A stretch of DNA of 64,000 nucleotides, taken from NCBI GenBank assembly GCA_051201605.1, contig CP179201.1, forward strand, positions 372,001 through 436,000, given 5' to 3'. Below the pieces are notes generated by a model. The model was not told the origin of the DNA, made no database searches, and was given only the letters and a program-made list of their open reading frames with translations. The first letter of the stretch is position 1. Each line of letters begins with the position of its first letter. Both the position numbers and the translations under genes were made by a program. The DNA comes from CABZJG01 sp902512685 (lineage in GTDB: Bacteria > Pseudomonadota > Alphaproteobacteria > Rhodobacterales > Rhodobacteraceae). Positions 44,067-52,271 of the stretch are shown one piece after another.

Positions 44067-44253
44067 TTAGTTTAGACGGCCAGCGGCCTTGCACAAAGTG
44101 CCAGAGGTGGTGACTGACGCCACATTGCCTGCGCCGCATTCAGCCACCGCACGATGGGACATGATGATGACCTTTGCAGGTGCAAAACCTTCCAGCGCGA
44201 AAAGGCCAATGGCTGCACTGCCAATCGCAATAAGGCCGAGCCGAAATTTTCAT
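44067..44253 (-). pseudogene. Small secreted protein with a +1 frameshift after the start codon
   Basis: An ATG at 44253 has an ideal AAAGGAG site (44260-44266) but its frame ends soon. One base further, the other frame runs open from 44249 to a stop at 44067 and would give KFRLGLIAIGSAAIGLFALE, a signal peptide, then a small Cys-containing mature part (EGFAPAKVII; AECGAGNVASV; LCKAAGRLN). The run AAAA at 44247-44250 would need to be AAA to join them into 61 residues. Either a recent frameshift or a homopolymer sequencing error. No family recognised. The start lies 13 bases past the stop of the membrane protein gene, so the two form a unit. Confidence 0.6.
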
Positions 44254-44265
44254 TTAAATCTCCTT

Positions 44266-44574
44266 TCAGAGAATTTTGCCATCACGGACTAAGAGCGTGC
44301 GAAATAAAAGCTCGATCAACCATCCGAAAAAAATGGCTACGGCCATGGTCAAAACGACGACTATGATTAAATTGAGTGCGGTAAAAGCGCCAAGTATATA
44401 CCCAAGTAAGCCGCCTAAAATCACTGAGACCAGCACAGATTTCACCATCGTTTCATGAAGGCTAGTTTGGCATTTGGGGCAGGTGACTTCACCTTGATAC
44501 TGAAACATCAAAATATCGTCGTTTTCTAACACAATAATATATGCGCATTGGAGGCAGTTTTTATTGATTTTCAT
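44266..44574 (-). CDS. Small membrane protein with zinc-ribbon-like N-terminus, unknown function
   Basis: A 102-residue protein; no family recognised. Residues 1-40 contain CLQCAYI and CPKCQTSLHE, a probable zinc ribbon of two CxxC knuckles. Residues 45-95 form two transmembrane segments (SVLVSVILGGLLGYILGAF and LIIVVVLTMAVAIFFGWLI). The 203 bases upstream, towards dnaX, hold a small inverted repeat (TGATC-N5-GATCA) and otherwise nothing clear. The frameshifted small secreted gene follows immediately. Confidence 0.65.
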   Translation of the reverse strand: MKINKNCLQCAYIIVLENDDILMFQYQGEVTCPKCQTSLHETMVKSVLVSVILGGLLGYILGAFTALNLIIVVVLTMAVAIFFGWLIELLFRTLLVRDGKIL

Positions 44575-44777
44575 TTTTCTAAGAATTCGGCGAGCTATGG
44601 GATGTTTTTAAAAGCAGTAGGTCTTTAATTCACCCTAAAAGTGTAAAACTACCCGCGTAGTGTCAAGCAACAGTTTTGTTAATTTTAATACGATTTTGCT
44701 GGGTCTGAGCTGCGGCTCTTATGTTTGATCTGAACGATCAGAGGGGATAAATCACCTAGCGGCCTCGGGGCACAAGC

Positions 44778-46553
44778 TTACTCTTCTTCAAATGGGTCCC
44801 ATTCGTCTTCGACCGGCGGCAGGGCGGCGGTTTCGGCCTCCGCGGCGATGGCGTCGGGGGTGCGGATCGAAGTGATGGATGCCTTTGGGAATTCTTGCAT
44901 CACCGCCTGCACCAAAGGATGCTCTTGCGCGGTTTGGCGCAGGCTTTCTTCGTGTGCATCGCGCAGTTCGGCAATGGTTTGCCCGCCGCCGTCATTGACC
45001 ACAATCACCGCCCAGCGGTTGCCGGTCCAGCCTTGAAGGCGGCTGCCAAGACGTTGTGCCAGATCGCGCGGCGCGGCCTCGGTGGGCACAAATTTAATGC
45101 GGCCCGGTTGATAGGCCGCCAGCCGCAGGGTGGTTTCCACCTCGACCAAAAGTTTCACATCGCGGTTGGTACGGATCAGCTCAAGCACATGCTCAAAACT
45201 GGGATAGCGGGCCAGTGCCTGATCCTGTGCGATAGCCAAAGCCGCGCCGGGGGCTGCGGCCACAGGACCGCTGTTGCCTGCCGGCGGCGCAACCGATTGC
45301 TGCGGCGGCGTCGCCGCTATACCGCCGCTTGGCGCGGCGCCTGCCCCCGAGGGCGCGGGCGCGCTGCTGCCGGATGGTGGCGGGGGCGGGGTGTCTTGCA
45401 GTTTTTTGACCAGCTCGTCGGGGCTTGGCAGATCGGCCACATGGGTCAGCCGAATAACCGCCATTTCCGCCGCCATCATGGCGTTGGGCGCGCTGGCCAC
45501 CTCATCCAGCGCTTTTAGAAGCATTTGCCACATGCGGGTCATCACCCGCATCGGCAAACGGCCGGCTAGGGCCTGCCCGCGGGCGCGTTCATCGGGCGAC
45601 ACAGTGGGGTCTTCGGCCGCTTCGGGGGTGATTTTCACAATCGACACCCAATGGGTGATTTCGGCCAGATCACGCAGCACCGCCATCGGATCGGCGCCAT
45701 CGGCATATTGTGATCCCAGCTCGATCAGTGCGCCGCCCGCATCGCCCTTCATCACCAATTCAAACAGGTCCATCACGCGGCCCCGATCGGCCAGACCCAG
45801 CATGGCGCGCACCTGCGCAGCGGTGGTTTCGCCGGCCCCGTGGCTAATCGCCTGATCCAGAAGCGATGTGGCATCGCGGGCCGAGCCTTCGGCAGCGCGG
45901 GTGATCAGCGCCAGTGCATCTTGTGCAATCTGCGCATCTTCGGCAGCGGCAATTTTTTGAAGCAGGCCAAGCATGACCTCAGGTTCAATACGGCGCAGAT
46001 CAAAGCGTTGGCAGCGCGACAGAACCGTCACCGGTACTTTGCGAATTTCCGTGGTGGCGAAAATAAATTTGACGTGCTCGGGCGGCTCTTCCAGCGTTTT
46101 GAGCAACGCATTAAAGGCATTGGTCGACAGCATATGCACTTCGTCGATGATATAAATCTTATAGCGCGCACTGGCGGCGCGGTAATGTACGCTGTCGATA
46201 ATTTCGCGGATGTCGTCCACACCGGTGCGGCTGGCAGCATCCATTTCCATCACATCGACGTGCCGGCCTTCCATGATCGCAGTGCAGTTTTCACATTTCC
46301 CGCAGGGCTCGGTTGTCGGCCCGCCGCTGCCATCTTCGCCGATACAGTTCATGCCTTTTGCAATGATCCGTGCGGTGGTGGTTTTGCCGGTGCCGCGAAT
46401 GCCGGTCATGATAAAAGCCTGGGCAATACGGTCGGCTTCAAAGGCGTTTTTCAGCGTCCGCACCATGGCATCTTGGCCCACCAGATCGGCAAAGGTTTCG
46501 GGGCGGTATTTGCGCGCAAGAACCTGATAGCCTTGGGAAGATGTTTCTGACAT
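44778..46553 (-). CDS. dnaX: DNA polymerase III subunits gamma/tau
   Basis: Clamp-loader ATPase. The 591-residue protein begins SQGYQVLARKYRPETFADLVGQ, with Walker A GIRGTGKTTTARIIAKGMNC near residue 48, a zinc module CGKCENCTAIM near 79, YIIDEVHMLSTNAFNALLKTLEEPP near 130 and the sensor TTEIRKVPVTVLSRCQRFDL near 164. A Pro/Ala/Gly-rich linker around residues 390-430 precedes the C-terminal tau domain. ATG at 46553 gives the family start and has AGAGG upstream; the in-frame codon at 46580 is less likely. Confidence 0.96.
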   Translation of the reverse strand: MSETSSQGYQVLARKYRPETFADLVGQDAMVRTLKNAFEADRIAQAFIMTGIRGTGKTTTARIIAKGMNCIGEDGSGGPTTEPCGKCENCTAIMEGRHVDVMEMDAASRTGVDDIREIIDSVHYRAASARYKIYIIDEVHMLSTNAFNALLKTLEEPPEHVKFIFATTEIRKVPVTVLSRCQRFDLRRIEPEVMLGLLQKIAAAEDAQIAQDALALITRAAEGSARDATSLLDQAISHGAGETTAAQVRAMLGLADRGRVMDLFELVMKGDAGGALIELGSQYADGADPMAVLRDLAEITHWVSIVKITPEAAEDPTVSPDERARGQALAGRLPMRVMTRMWQMLLKALDEVASAPNAMMAAEMAVIRLTHVADLPSPDELVKKLQDTPPPPPSGSSAPAPSGAGAAPSGGIAATPPQQSVAPPAGNSGPVAAAPGAALAIAQDQALARYPSFEHVLELIRTNRDVKLLVEVETTLRLAAYQPGRIKFVPTEAAPRDLAQRLGSRLQGWTGNRWAVIVVNDGGGQTIAELRDAHEESLRQTAQEHPLVQAVMQEFPKASITSIRTPDAIAAEAETAALPPVEDEWDPFEEE

Positions 46554-46670
46554 GGTGCCTCTCGTGATCTTGTGATGCACCTAGCCTAAGCGGTTGGTCG
46601 ATCAAGGTCTAGGGTTAGGAGCTATAAAACGACTGAATTTGTCGGATGTCCGATGTGAACGATCCTAGGG

Positions 46671-46901
46671 TCATTTATTCGAAGCGTAGACGCCCCACAT
46701 AATTGATCGCCAAGTGCGCTTATTAACGACCCTTTGATAAAGCAAGCTGACAACAAGCAATATGATGAGCAGTGGTAAGGTCGCGTAGAAACCAAACCAA
46801 TAGTTTGCTGCCATACCAACAGCAAAGAGAGGCACAAAAATTAACAGCCAGTTGCGCCATGCTGTTCTAATCACGTCAGTATGATCATCCAGCTTTTTCA
46901 T
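46671..46901 (-). CDS. Small two-helix membrane protein, unknown function
   Basis: A 76-residue protein with two hydrophobic segments (WLLIFVPLFAVGMAANYWFGF and TLPLLIILLVVSLLYQ) and charged ends; no family recognised. Its ATG overlaps the stop of the upstream DUF2059 gene by 4 bases, so it is translated with it. Confidence 0.55.
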   Translation of the reverse strand: MKKLDDHTDVIRTAWRNWLLIFVPLFAVGMAANYWFGFYATLPLLIILLVVSLLYQRVVNKRTWRSIMWGVYASNK

Positions 46902-47380
46902 TCTGTAATTATCTTCTCAATCTCTGGTATTATTGTTGGAAGGGTCTCTTGCACAAGTTTCATTATCATGGGTTGCTGAGCGCCGACCAAGTCTGGCAAT
47001 TTATTCATAACTGAGCGCCCTTCCTCGGTGTAGTAAAAATCACGCAAAGCAACTATTTCTTCCAAAGTAAAGATGTCCGCCATTATCTTATCTTGCTGAG
47101 ACATAATGTTATACATTTTCAGGTAAAACGTATCCTGATAAAGCTTATCGATTTTTTCTATCTGTGAAGAACGTAAAGGTGAACCTCTGTCAGTTTCAAT
47201 TTGCTGCGCTAATGGCAACCACATCTGCTTCACCACTTTGGTCAGGTCTATATCTTCTAAGGATGCTGTAACGTATTGTTTAGCAACGGCCAACCGTTCT
47301 TCGTAACCGGCATCTGCGGCAGCGTGCAAAGGATTTAGTAAGAAAATTAGTAGCCCAATAGATCGAATCAAATTAAACAT
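46898..47380 (-). CDS. DUF2059 domain-containing exported protein
   Basis: A 160-residue periplasmic protein: signal peptide FNLIRSIGLLIFLLNPLHAAA and a helical domain with YEERLAVAKQYVTASLEDIDLTKVVKQMW and EIVALRDFYYTEEGRSVMNKLPDLVG, which is the DUF2059 signature. Function unknown. The start at 47380 has an AAGGGG ribosome binding site. An almost identical copy of this site and start codon lies 42 bases upstream in frame (ATG at 47422), produced by a tandem duplication; starting there would extend the signal peptide by 14 residues. Confidence 0.75.
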   Translation of the reverse strand: MFNLIRSIGLLIFLLNPLHAAADAGYEERLAVAKQYVTASLEDIDLTKVVKQMWLPLAQQIETDRGSPLRSSQIEKIDKLYQDTFYLKMYNIMSQQDKIMADIFTLEEIVALRDFYYTEEGRSVMNKLPDLVGAQQPMIMKLVQETLPTIIPEIEKIITE

Positions 47381-47449
47381 GTAAAACACCCCTTTTGAGG
47401 GTATTATAATCAATTTTAACATGTAAAATACCCCTTTTGAGGGTATTAT
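47376..47449. repeat. 32-bp tandem direct repeat covering ribosome binding site and start codon
   Basis: Copies at 47376-47407 and 47418-47449 differ at one base and are offset by 42 bases. Each holds, on the minus strand, AAAAGGGGT, a spacer and ATG. The second copy also contains ATACCC/GGGTAT, able to form a hairpin. The in-frame spacing duplicates the peptide IIPSKGVFYM in the open frame. Confidence 0.9.
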
Positions 47450-47517
47450 CAGGTTATTTTTAATAGTGATCAAGCAGGTATTCATCCCGAATATTATAGA
47501 GCAAGTTGATGCGTGTA

Positions 47518-47942
47518 TTACGTCCATAGATCGAATGAAAGCATGGGTGTTTGTCTGTATGTGGTGGCAATCATAAGATGACGTTTGGGTCTAAATAAGG
47601 CGACAGTTTGATCATGAACGGATAAAAACTGTTGCACCTGTCGAGGTGATTTGAAACAGCCTATAATTTTCTCTCGTCGCCGCGGTTGGCGGTGTGAAGC
47701 CTCGGCGCGATTATTCAGCGCCTCGTGCTGACGATGCTCTATGCCAGATGTAAGTCCTTTCAAGGTTGCCGCATATGACCATAGTTTATCTGTGATGATG
47801 ACAAGTGGCTACCCAAGAGCTAGAAGAGTTTCCGAAATAAATGGCGAACAGCAGCCCTATTTCATCGTATTTTCACCTAAATATCCAGAACATCACCTTT
47901 GGCATCAACAGCCCGACAATGTCCTTGCAGTAATATTCATCT
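47518..47942 (-). mobile_element. Degenerate IS6-family transposase remnant
   Basis: Reading the minus strand, pieces of an IS6/IS26-type DDE transposase line up in order: HCRAVDAKGDVLDI, then stops, RAAVRHLFRKL, then a stop, then PLVIITDKLWSYAATLKGL, continuing as GIEHRQHEALNNRAEASHRQPRRREKIIG and FKSPRQVQQFLSVHD to a stop at 47518. The first part is broken by at least three in-frame stop codons; the last 80 residues remain open. The N-terminal third is absent, and no terminal inverted repeats were found. It is a decayed copy, next to an AT-rich patch of unusual genes. Confidence 0.85.
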
Positions 47943-48002
47943 TGTGGTTATGAGCCCTGACCCTAGAAGAGGATTGCTTTTGGGCAGCAAAAGGGGGGCG
48001 CA

Positions 48003-48497
48003 ATGCTTGATATTTCACAAATTTCACTGGGCCAAGGCGTGCTGGGCATTTGTCCGATGCCGGGCCGGTCGGGACTTTATGAGGCTGATTTGCAAACCAT
48101 CGTGCGCTGGCAGCCCGGTTTGGTTCTGACCATGACGCCTTTGAGCGAACTAGAGCGCGCCGGCGCTGCGGCTTTTCCCGATGATCTGGCGCAGGCCGGG
48201 ATCAAATGGCTGCAGTGCCCGATTGCGGATTTTGGCGCGCCATCGCCGGCTGAAATGCCGCTCTGGGATGCAATTTCTCAAGTCGTGCATCAGATCCTGC
48301 AGGAAAAGGGCCGAATTTTGGCGCACTGCTATGGCGGCTGCGGGCGCTCGGGCATGGCGCTTTTGCGGTTGATGTGCGAGGCGGGCGTGCCGGTGGATGC
48401 AGCGCTTGCGCAGCTGCGCGCCGTGCGCCCCTGCGCGGTGGAAACCGATGCGCAAAAGCGCTGGGCCGCGCAGGGTGCAGAGCGGGCGCCGTTTTAG
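48003..48497 (+). CDS. Dual-specificity-like protein tyrosine phosphatase
   Basis: A 164-residue phosphatase domain. The P-loop ILAHCYGGCGRSGMALL (HC-x5-R) lies near residue 107-114, with a likely general acid Asp in PIADFGAPSP near residue 75, spaced as in cysteine phosphatases. The N-terminus GVLGICPMPGRSGLYEADL is common in small cyclin-dependent-kinase-inhibitor-3-like bacterial phosphatases. Substrate unknown. It overlaps convergent rsgA by 4 bases and follows the transposase remnant. Confidence 0.85.
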   Translation: MLDISQISLGQGVLGICPMPGRSGLYEADLQTIVRWQPGLVLTMTPLSELERAGAAAFPDDLAQAGIKWLQCPIADFGAPSPAEMPLWDAISQVVHQILQEKGRILAHCYGGCGRSGMALLRLMCEAGVPVDAALAQLRAVRPCAVETDAQKRWAAQGAERAPF

Positions 48498-49528
48498 TCG
48501 CCCGAGCTGTTGTTTTTCGTCTTTGTTTGCACGCGCGACGCTTTAGTGCGCTTTTTCCAGCTGCGTTTTTCCGCGCGCAGCTCGGCGGCACTGCGATTGA
48601 AATAAGCATCCTCGCGCTGCAGCTTTTGCCAGCGCTGCAAACGGGCCTGTTCCAAGCTGCCATCTTTGATGGCGGCCTGCACCGCGCAGCCCGGCTCGCC
48701 CGCATGCTGGCAATCGTTGAACTGGCACTGCTGTGCCAGAAGCGCCAGATCGGCAAACACCGCATCAATACCTTCGCTGGCCTGCGAAAGCCGCAGCTCG
48801 CGCATCCCCGGCGTATCGATCAGCCAGCCGCCCACCAAGGTGCGCCGCAGGCTGCGCGCAGTGGTGGTATGGCGGCCTTTGGCGTCCGCCTCGCGAATGC
48901 TTTGGGTCAATTGCTGGGTCCCTGTCAGTGCGTTTTGCAACGTGGTTTTGCCCACCCCGGACGAGCCGACAAGCGCCATGGTTTGCCCTGCAGTGCACCA
49001 TGGGTGAAGCTGCGCGACATCTTCGGCGTCGCGCGCGTTTAGTGTCACGGCGCTGACCAAGGGGGATAAGTGTTCCGCGCGGCGGCGAAACCCATCGGCA
49101 TCCGGCGTCAGATCGGCTTTGGTTAGCACCACCAAAGGCAGCGCGCCGCCGGCGCTGCACATGGCCAGATAGCGCTCAAGCCGCGCGGGGTTGAAATCAT
49201 CGTTGCAGCTGGTGACGATTGCCAAAGTGTCTACATTGGCTGCGATCAGCTGATGGCCGCCGGTTTCACCGGCCGCCCCCCGCCCGATCGCGGTTTTGCG
49301 CTCAAGCACTTGGCAAACCTGCCGCCCGTCGTGATAGATCCAATCGCCGACCGCATAAGTGCCGGTAAGCTGGCCGGGTACAAGCGTAAGCGGGCCTTCT
49401 GTGCCCAAGACGTCAAGCCGGTCGCGGTGCACATCGGTTACTCTGGCAGGCATGGCGGTAGGCTGCGCGGTTTGTTGATGCACAAAATGATCTGACCATC
49501 CAAGGTCAGGAAGAGATAAATTGGTCAA
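48494..49528 (-). CDS. rsgA: Ribosome small subunit-dependent GTPase A
   Basis: Circularly permuted GTPase for 30S subunit maturation. The 344 residues comprise an OB-fold (residues 25-90), G-motifs in permuted order (VVLTKADL near 137 before ALVGSSGVGKTTLQNAL near 186 and DTPGMREL near 238) and a zinc domain with CQFNDCQHAGEPGC near residues 264-277. The C-terminal tail is very basic. It lies close to the SRP RNA gene; the gap holds nothing else clear. Confidence 0.94.
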   Translation of the reverse strand: MTNLSLPDLGWSDHFVHQQTAQPTAMPARVTDVHRDRLDVLGTEGPLTLVPGQLTGTYAVGDWIYHDGRQVCQVLERKTAIGRGAAGETGGHQLIAANVDTLAIVTSCNDDFNPARLERYLAMCSAGGALPLVVLTKADLTPDADGFRRRAEHLSPLVSAVTLNARDAEDVAQLHPWCTAGQTMALVGSSGVGKTTLQNALTGTQQLTQSIREADAKGRHTTTARSLRRTLVGGWLIDTPGMRELRLSQASEGIDAVFADLALLAQQCQFNDCQHAGEPGCAVQAAIKDGSLEQARLQRWQKLQREDAYFNRSAAELRAEKRSWKKRTKASRVQTKTKNNSSGD

Positions 49529-49659
49529 ACTATAAATCCCGAATAAAAGTCCGTTTGGCGCTTAAAGCGCAACGAAAGCTCGGGTGGCGGTCTAATTAGA
49601 CGGCGACCCGGAGGTGCGATACAATAACCATCATCGTCCTCCTTATTCAGAGTTTATCG

Positions 49660-49758
49660 GGTGAGAGGCTGGACAACGACCCAAGCGGGGCTCGTTACGG
49701 CTGCTTCCTTCCAGATCTGACCGGGTTGGCGAGGTGCCTGCCCGCGCCAACCTCTCAT
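49660..49758 (-). ncRNA. ffs: Bacterial small signal recognition particle RNA (4.5S)
   Basis: On the minus strand the conserved core GGTCAGATCTGGAAGGAAGC, followed by AGCC, is the SRP domain IV loop that binds Ffh. The flanks pair: GAGAGGTTGG at the 5' side with CCAGCCTCTC at the 3' side. About 100 nt long. The exact ends are estimated from the closing helix. Confidence 0.92.
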
Positions 49759-49865
49759 CTCTAAGGTATAACTTTGAGATAAAAGTTACAAGGGCGGGTT
49801 CGGCGGGTCTTTGCGCTGGTTTTGAGGCGTGACAAACGCGACAAAACACGGTAGGTCCGCGGGCT

Positions 49866-50816
49866 ATGAAACTTGCAGAAACAGTCACTTTTGGCGGATC
49901 AGGGCTGGACCGGGCGGCGCATTTGCGTGGCACGGATGCCGGCGTGCCGCAACCGGGCGATGCCGCAATTGTGCTTTGGCGCGGCAAGGTTTTGATGCAG
50001 CGCGACGCTCAAACAGGGCTGCAGCGCATTAATGTGCCGCATGCGGAATGCACCGATGCATGGTGGATTTTTCTGGGCCATGATGCGGGGCAGAAAATTT
50101 TTGCCTTTGATATATCGCAATGGCAGCCCGAAAGCGGGCCACTGCCGGATAAGGATGTCTTTTTCGACCCATCAGAACAGCTCCATCCAGGATTTGGCCC
50201 GCAGGCGGCGTTTTGCGAATTGCGCGGGCAAATGACGGTGCTGAGTGCGCGGGAAGCCGAACTGGCCGCTACCGCCAAGGCGCTGCTTCATTGGCATAAC
50301 GGGCATCGGTTCTGTGCCCGGTGCGGCGCGCCGTCCGACATGGTGATGTCCGGCTGGCAGCGCAGTTGCAGCAGCTGCCAAAGCCATCATTTCCCGCGCA
50401 CCGATCCGGTTGTTATTATGCTGATCACGCGGGGCGACAATGTTCTGCTGGGCCGCTCGCACCATTGGCCCGAGGGCATGTATTCCCTGCTGGCCGGATT
50501 TGTTGAGCCGGGCGAAACGTTTGAAGCCGCCGTGCGCCGCGAAGTGATGGAAGAAAGTGGTATAAAAGTGGGTGCGGTGCATTATCTGGCTTCGCAGCCC
50601 TGGGCGTTTCCAAACTCGCTCATGGTGGGCTGTCATGGCGAAGCCCTCAGCCACGAGATAGAAATTGATCCCACGGAAATTGAAGATGCGCTTTGGGTCG
50701 ACAAAAGCACGCTGATGGATGCATTTTGCGGAAATAATGTTAAAATAAAACCGGCGCGGTCTGGATCAATAGCGCATTTTCTTTTACATCATTGGTTAGC
50801 TGATCGGCTCGAGTAA
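49866..50816 (+). CDS. nudC: NADH pyrophosphatase NudC
   Basis: Nudix hydrolase that cleaves NADH and removes NAD caps from RNA. The 316-residue protein has an N-terminal domain, a zinc ribbon with FCARCGAPSD and CSSCQSHHFPRTDPVVIML near residues 148-180, and the Nudix box GFVEPGETFEAAVRREVMEESG near residue 211-232. The SQPWAFPNSLMVG motif just after it is specific to NudC. It opens a plus-strand pair with the SRPBCC gene. Confidence 0.95.
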   Translation: MKLAETVTFGGSGLDRAAHLRGTDAGVPQPGDAAIVLWRGKVLMQRDAQTGLQRINVPHAECTDAWWIFLGHDAGQKIFAFDISQWQPESGPLPDKDVFFDPSEQLHPGFGPQAAFCELRGQMTVLSAREAELAATAKALLHWHNGHRFCARCGAPSDMVMSGWQRSCSSCQSHHFPRTDPVVIMLITRGDNVLLGRSHHWPEGMYSLLAGFVEPGETFEAAVRREVMEESGIKVGAVHYLASQPWAFPNSLMVGCHGEALSHEIEIDPTEIEDALWVDKSTLMDAFCGNNVKIKPARSGSIAHFLLHHWLADRLE

Positions 50817-50851
50817 TTTTATTTTAGCAAGTATATTTTTCAGGAACGGCA

Positions 50852-51310
50852 ATGAAATTTGAAACAAAAGAAGATGTGGCTCTGCCGCAACAGGTTTTAT
50901 TTGATCTTATGGAGATTTTCCAAATGTTCGAACGGGTGGCAATTCGGCGCGGGGCTGAGGTTACCCGAAGTGGGTCGATGGCCTCAGCAGATGGCCTTAC
51001 ATGGGACTGCACATTTGAATTTCGCGGGCGTGAACGCAAAGCTTGTATTCATCTGGCCGAATTCAGTGCCCCCGAAAAAATGGTGTTTTTGATAACCAAC
51101 CCGGCATTGAACAACCGGTTGGACATAACCGTTTCAGCGCTGTCTAAAAAACAATCGCGGTTTCATGTCGGGGCGGTACTTGAACCCAAGACCCTTACCG
51201 CGCGGCTCTTGGTCGAGTCGATGAAGCTGGCGCGCTCAAAGTATAATAAGCGGTTTCAAAAACGGGTCGCCGAGTTGGCTAAAGAATTGGTTGCCCTGGG
51301 CGCAGCCTAA
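50852..51310 (+). CDS. SRPBCC family protein
   Basis: A 152-residue protein with the START/SRPBCC layout: KFETKEDVALPQQVLFDLMEIFQMFER helix-grip entry, mid strands (LTWDCTFEFRGRERKACIHLAEF) and a long C-terminal helix (LLVESMKLARSKYNKRFQKRVAEL). These bind hydrophobic ligands; the role is unknown. It is 35 bases downstream of nudC on the same strand and convergent with pheA. Confidence 0.8.
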   Translation: MKFETKEDVALPQQVLFDLMEIFQMFERVAIRRGAEVTRSGSMASADGLTWDCTFEFRGRERKACIHLAEFSAPEKMVFLITNPALNNRLDITVSALSKKQSRFHVGAVLEPKTLTARLLVESMKLARSKYNKRFQKRVAELAKELVALGAA

Positions 51311-51332
51311 GGGTTTTGAGCCCCGCTGACGC

Positions 51333-52160
51333 TTAGCGTGATTTATCGGCTGGATAGACCCCGAGAATTTTGACCATGCTGGAAAAATAGCCCAGCTCAT
51401 CCATCGCAAGTTTCACATTTGCATCCTCAGGATGGCCTTGGATATCGGCATAAAACTGGGTGGCAGTGAACGAGCCGCCCACCATATAGCTTTCCAGTTT
51501 TGTCATATTGATCCCATTGGTGGCAAACCCGCCCATGGCTTTGTAAAGCGCGGCCGGGATATTGCGCACCTGAAAGACAAAAGTGGTCATCATTATATCG
51601 CCCCGCGCAGCCAGATCAGGTTCGCGCGACATCACTAAAAACCGCGTTGTATTGTGTTGATGATCTTCGATATCTTGGGCAAGAATGTCCAGATTATAAA
51701 TATCGGCCGCCAGCGCACTGGCCAGCACGGCGCTGCTGCGATCCCCAGAGCCGGCCAACTCGGCGGCGGCGCCGGCGCTATCGACTGCAGATATGGCGCG
51801 GATATTGTGGTGATCCAAAAAATTGCGAGCTTGTGGCAGCAAAACCAAATGCGCCCGTGCGGTTTTGATCTGGTCAAGTTTTACCCCGGGCAATGCCATC
51901 AGGCTAATGCGCACCCGCGTGAAGCTTTCATCAACAATATGAAGCCCCGATGCAGGCAACAGCCGGTGAATATCGGCCACCCTGCCATAGGTGGAATTTT
52001 CCACTGGCAACATGGCCAAATCGGCCGCACCGCTGCGTACGGCGTCAATCACATCCTCGAAGTTTGAACAGGGCAACGGCGTCATATCCGGGCGAGCCGC
52101 CTGGCAGGCCGCATGTGAATAGGCCCCAAGTGCACCCTGAAAAGCGATATGATGTGTCAT
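51333..52160 (-). CDS. pheA: Prephenate dehydratase
   Basis: Converts prephenate to phenylpyruvate in phenylalanine biosynthesis. The 275-residue monofunctional enzyme has IAFQGALGAYSHAACQAARPD at the start, MLPVENSTYGRVADIHRLL near residue 54, the catalytic NTTRFLVMSRE near 170 and a C-terminal ACT domain with NGINMTKLESYMVGGSFTATQFYAD, the allosteric phenylalanine site, where the usual ESRP is ESYM. No chorismate mutase domain. It is divergent from the cytochrome c gene. Confidence 0.95.
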   Translation of the reverse strand: MTHHIAFQGALGAYSHAACQAARPDMTPLPCSNFEDVIDAVRSGAADLAMLPVENSTYGRVADIHRLLPASGLHIVDESFTRVRISLMALPGVKLDQIKTARAHLVLLPQARNFLDHHNIRAISAVDSAGAAAELAGSGDRSSAVLASALAADIYNLDILAQDIEDHQHNTTRFLVMSREPDLAARGDIMMTTFVFQVRNIPAALYKAMGGFATNGINMTKLESYMVGGSFTATQFYADIQGHPEDANVKLAMDELGYFSSMVKILGVYPADKSR

Positions 52161-52271
52161 TCTTCACCTGTTTTTTCAAATTCGGTCGTTTGGTCGCGGC
52201 TTCTACACCTTGCATAACCGGAGTGGAAGCGGATAGATAGTTATCAAATAATACATAATGGAGTTCCATCT

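Noticed and set aside
44720..44745. TGATC-N5-GATCA repeat between dnaX and the membrane protein gene
   Set aside because: Only five-base arms, common in bacterial DNA, and no supporting context.
49643..49987. Minus-strand open frame of 114 codons
   Set aside because: It runs through the SRP RNA and the 5' end of nudC; the conserved RNA explains the region.
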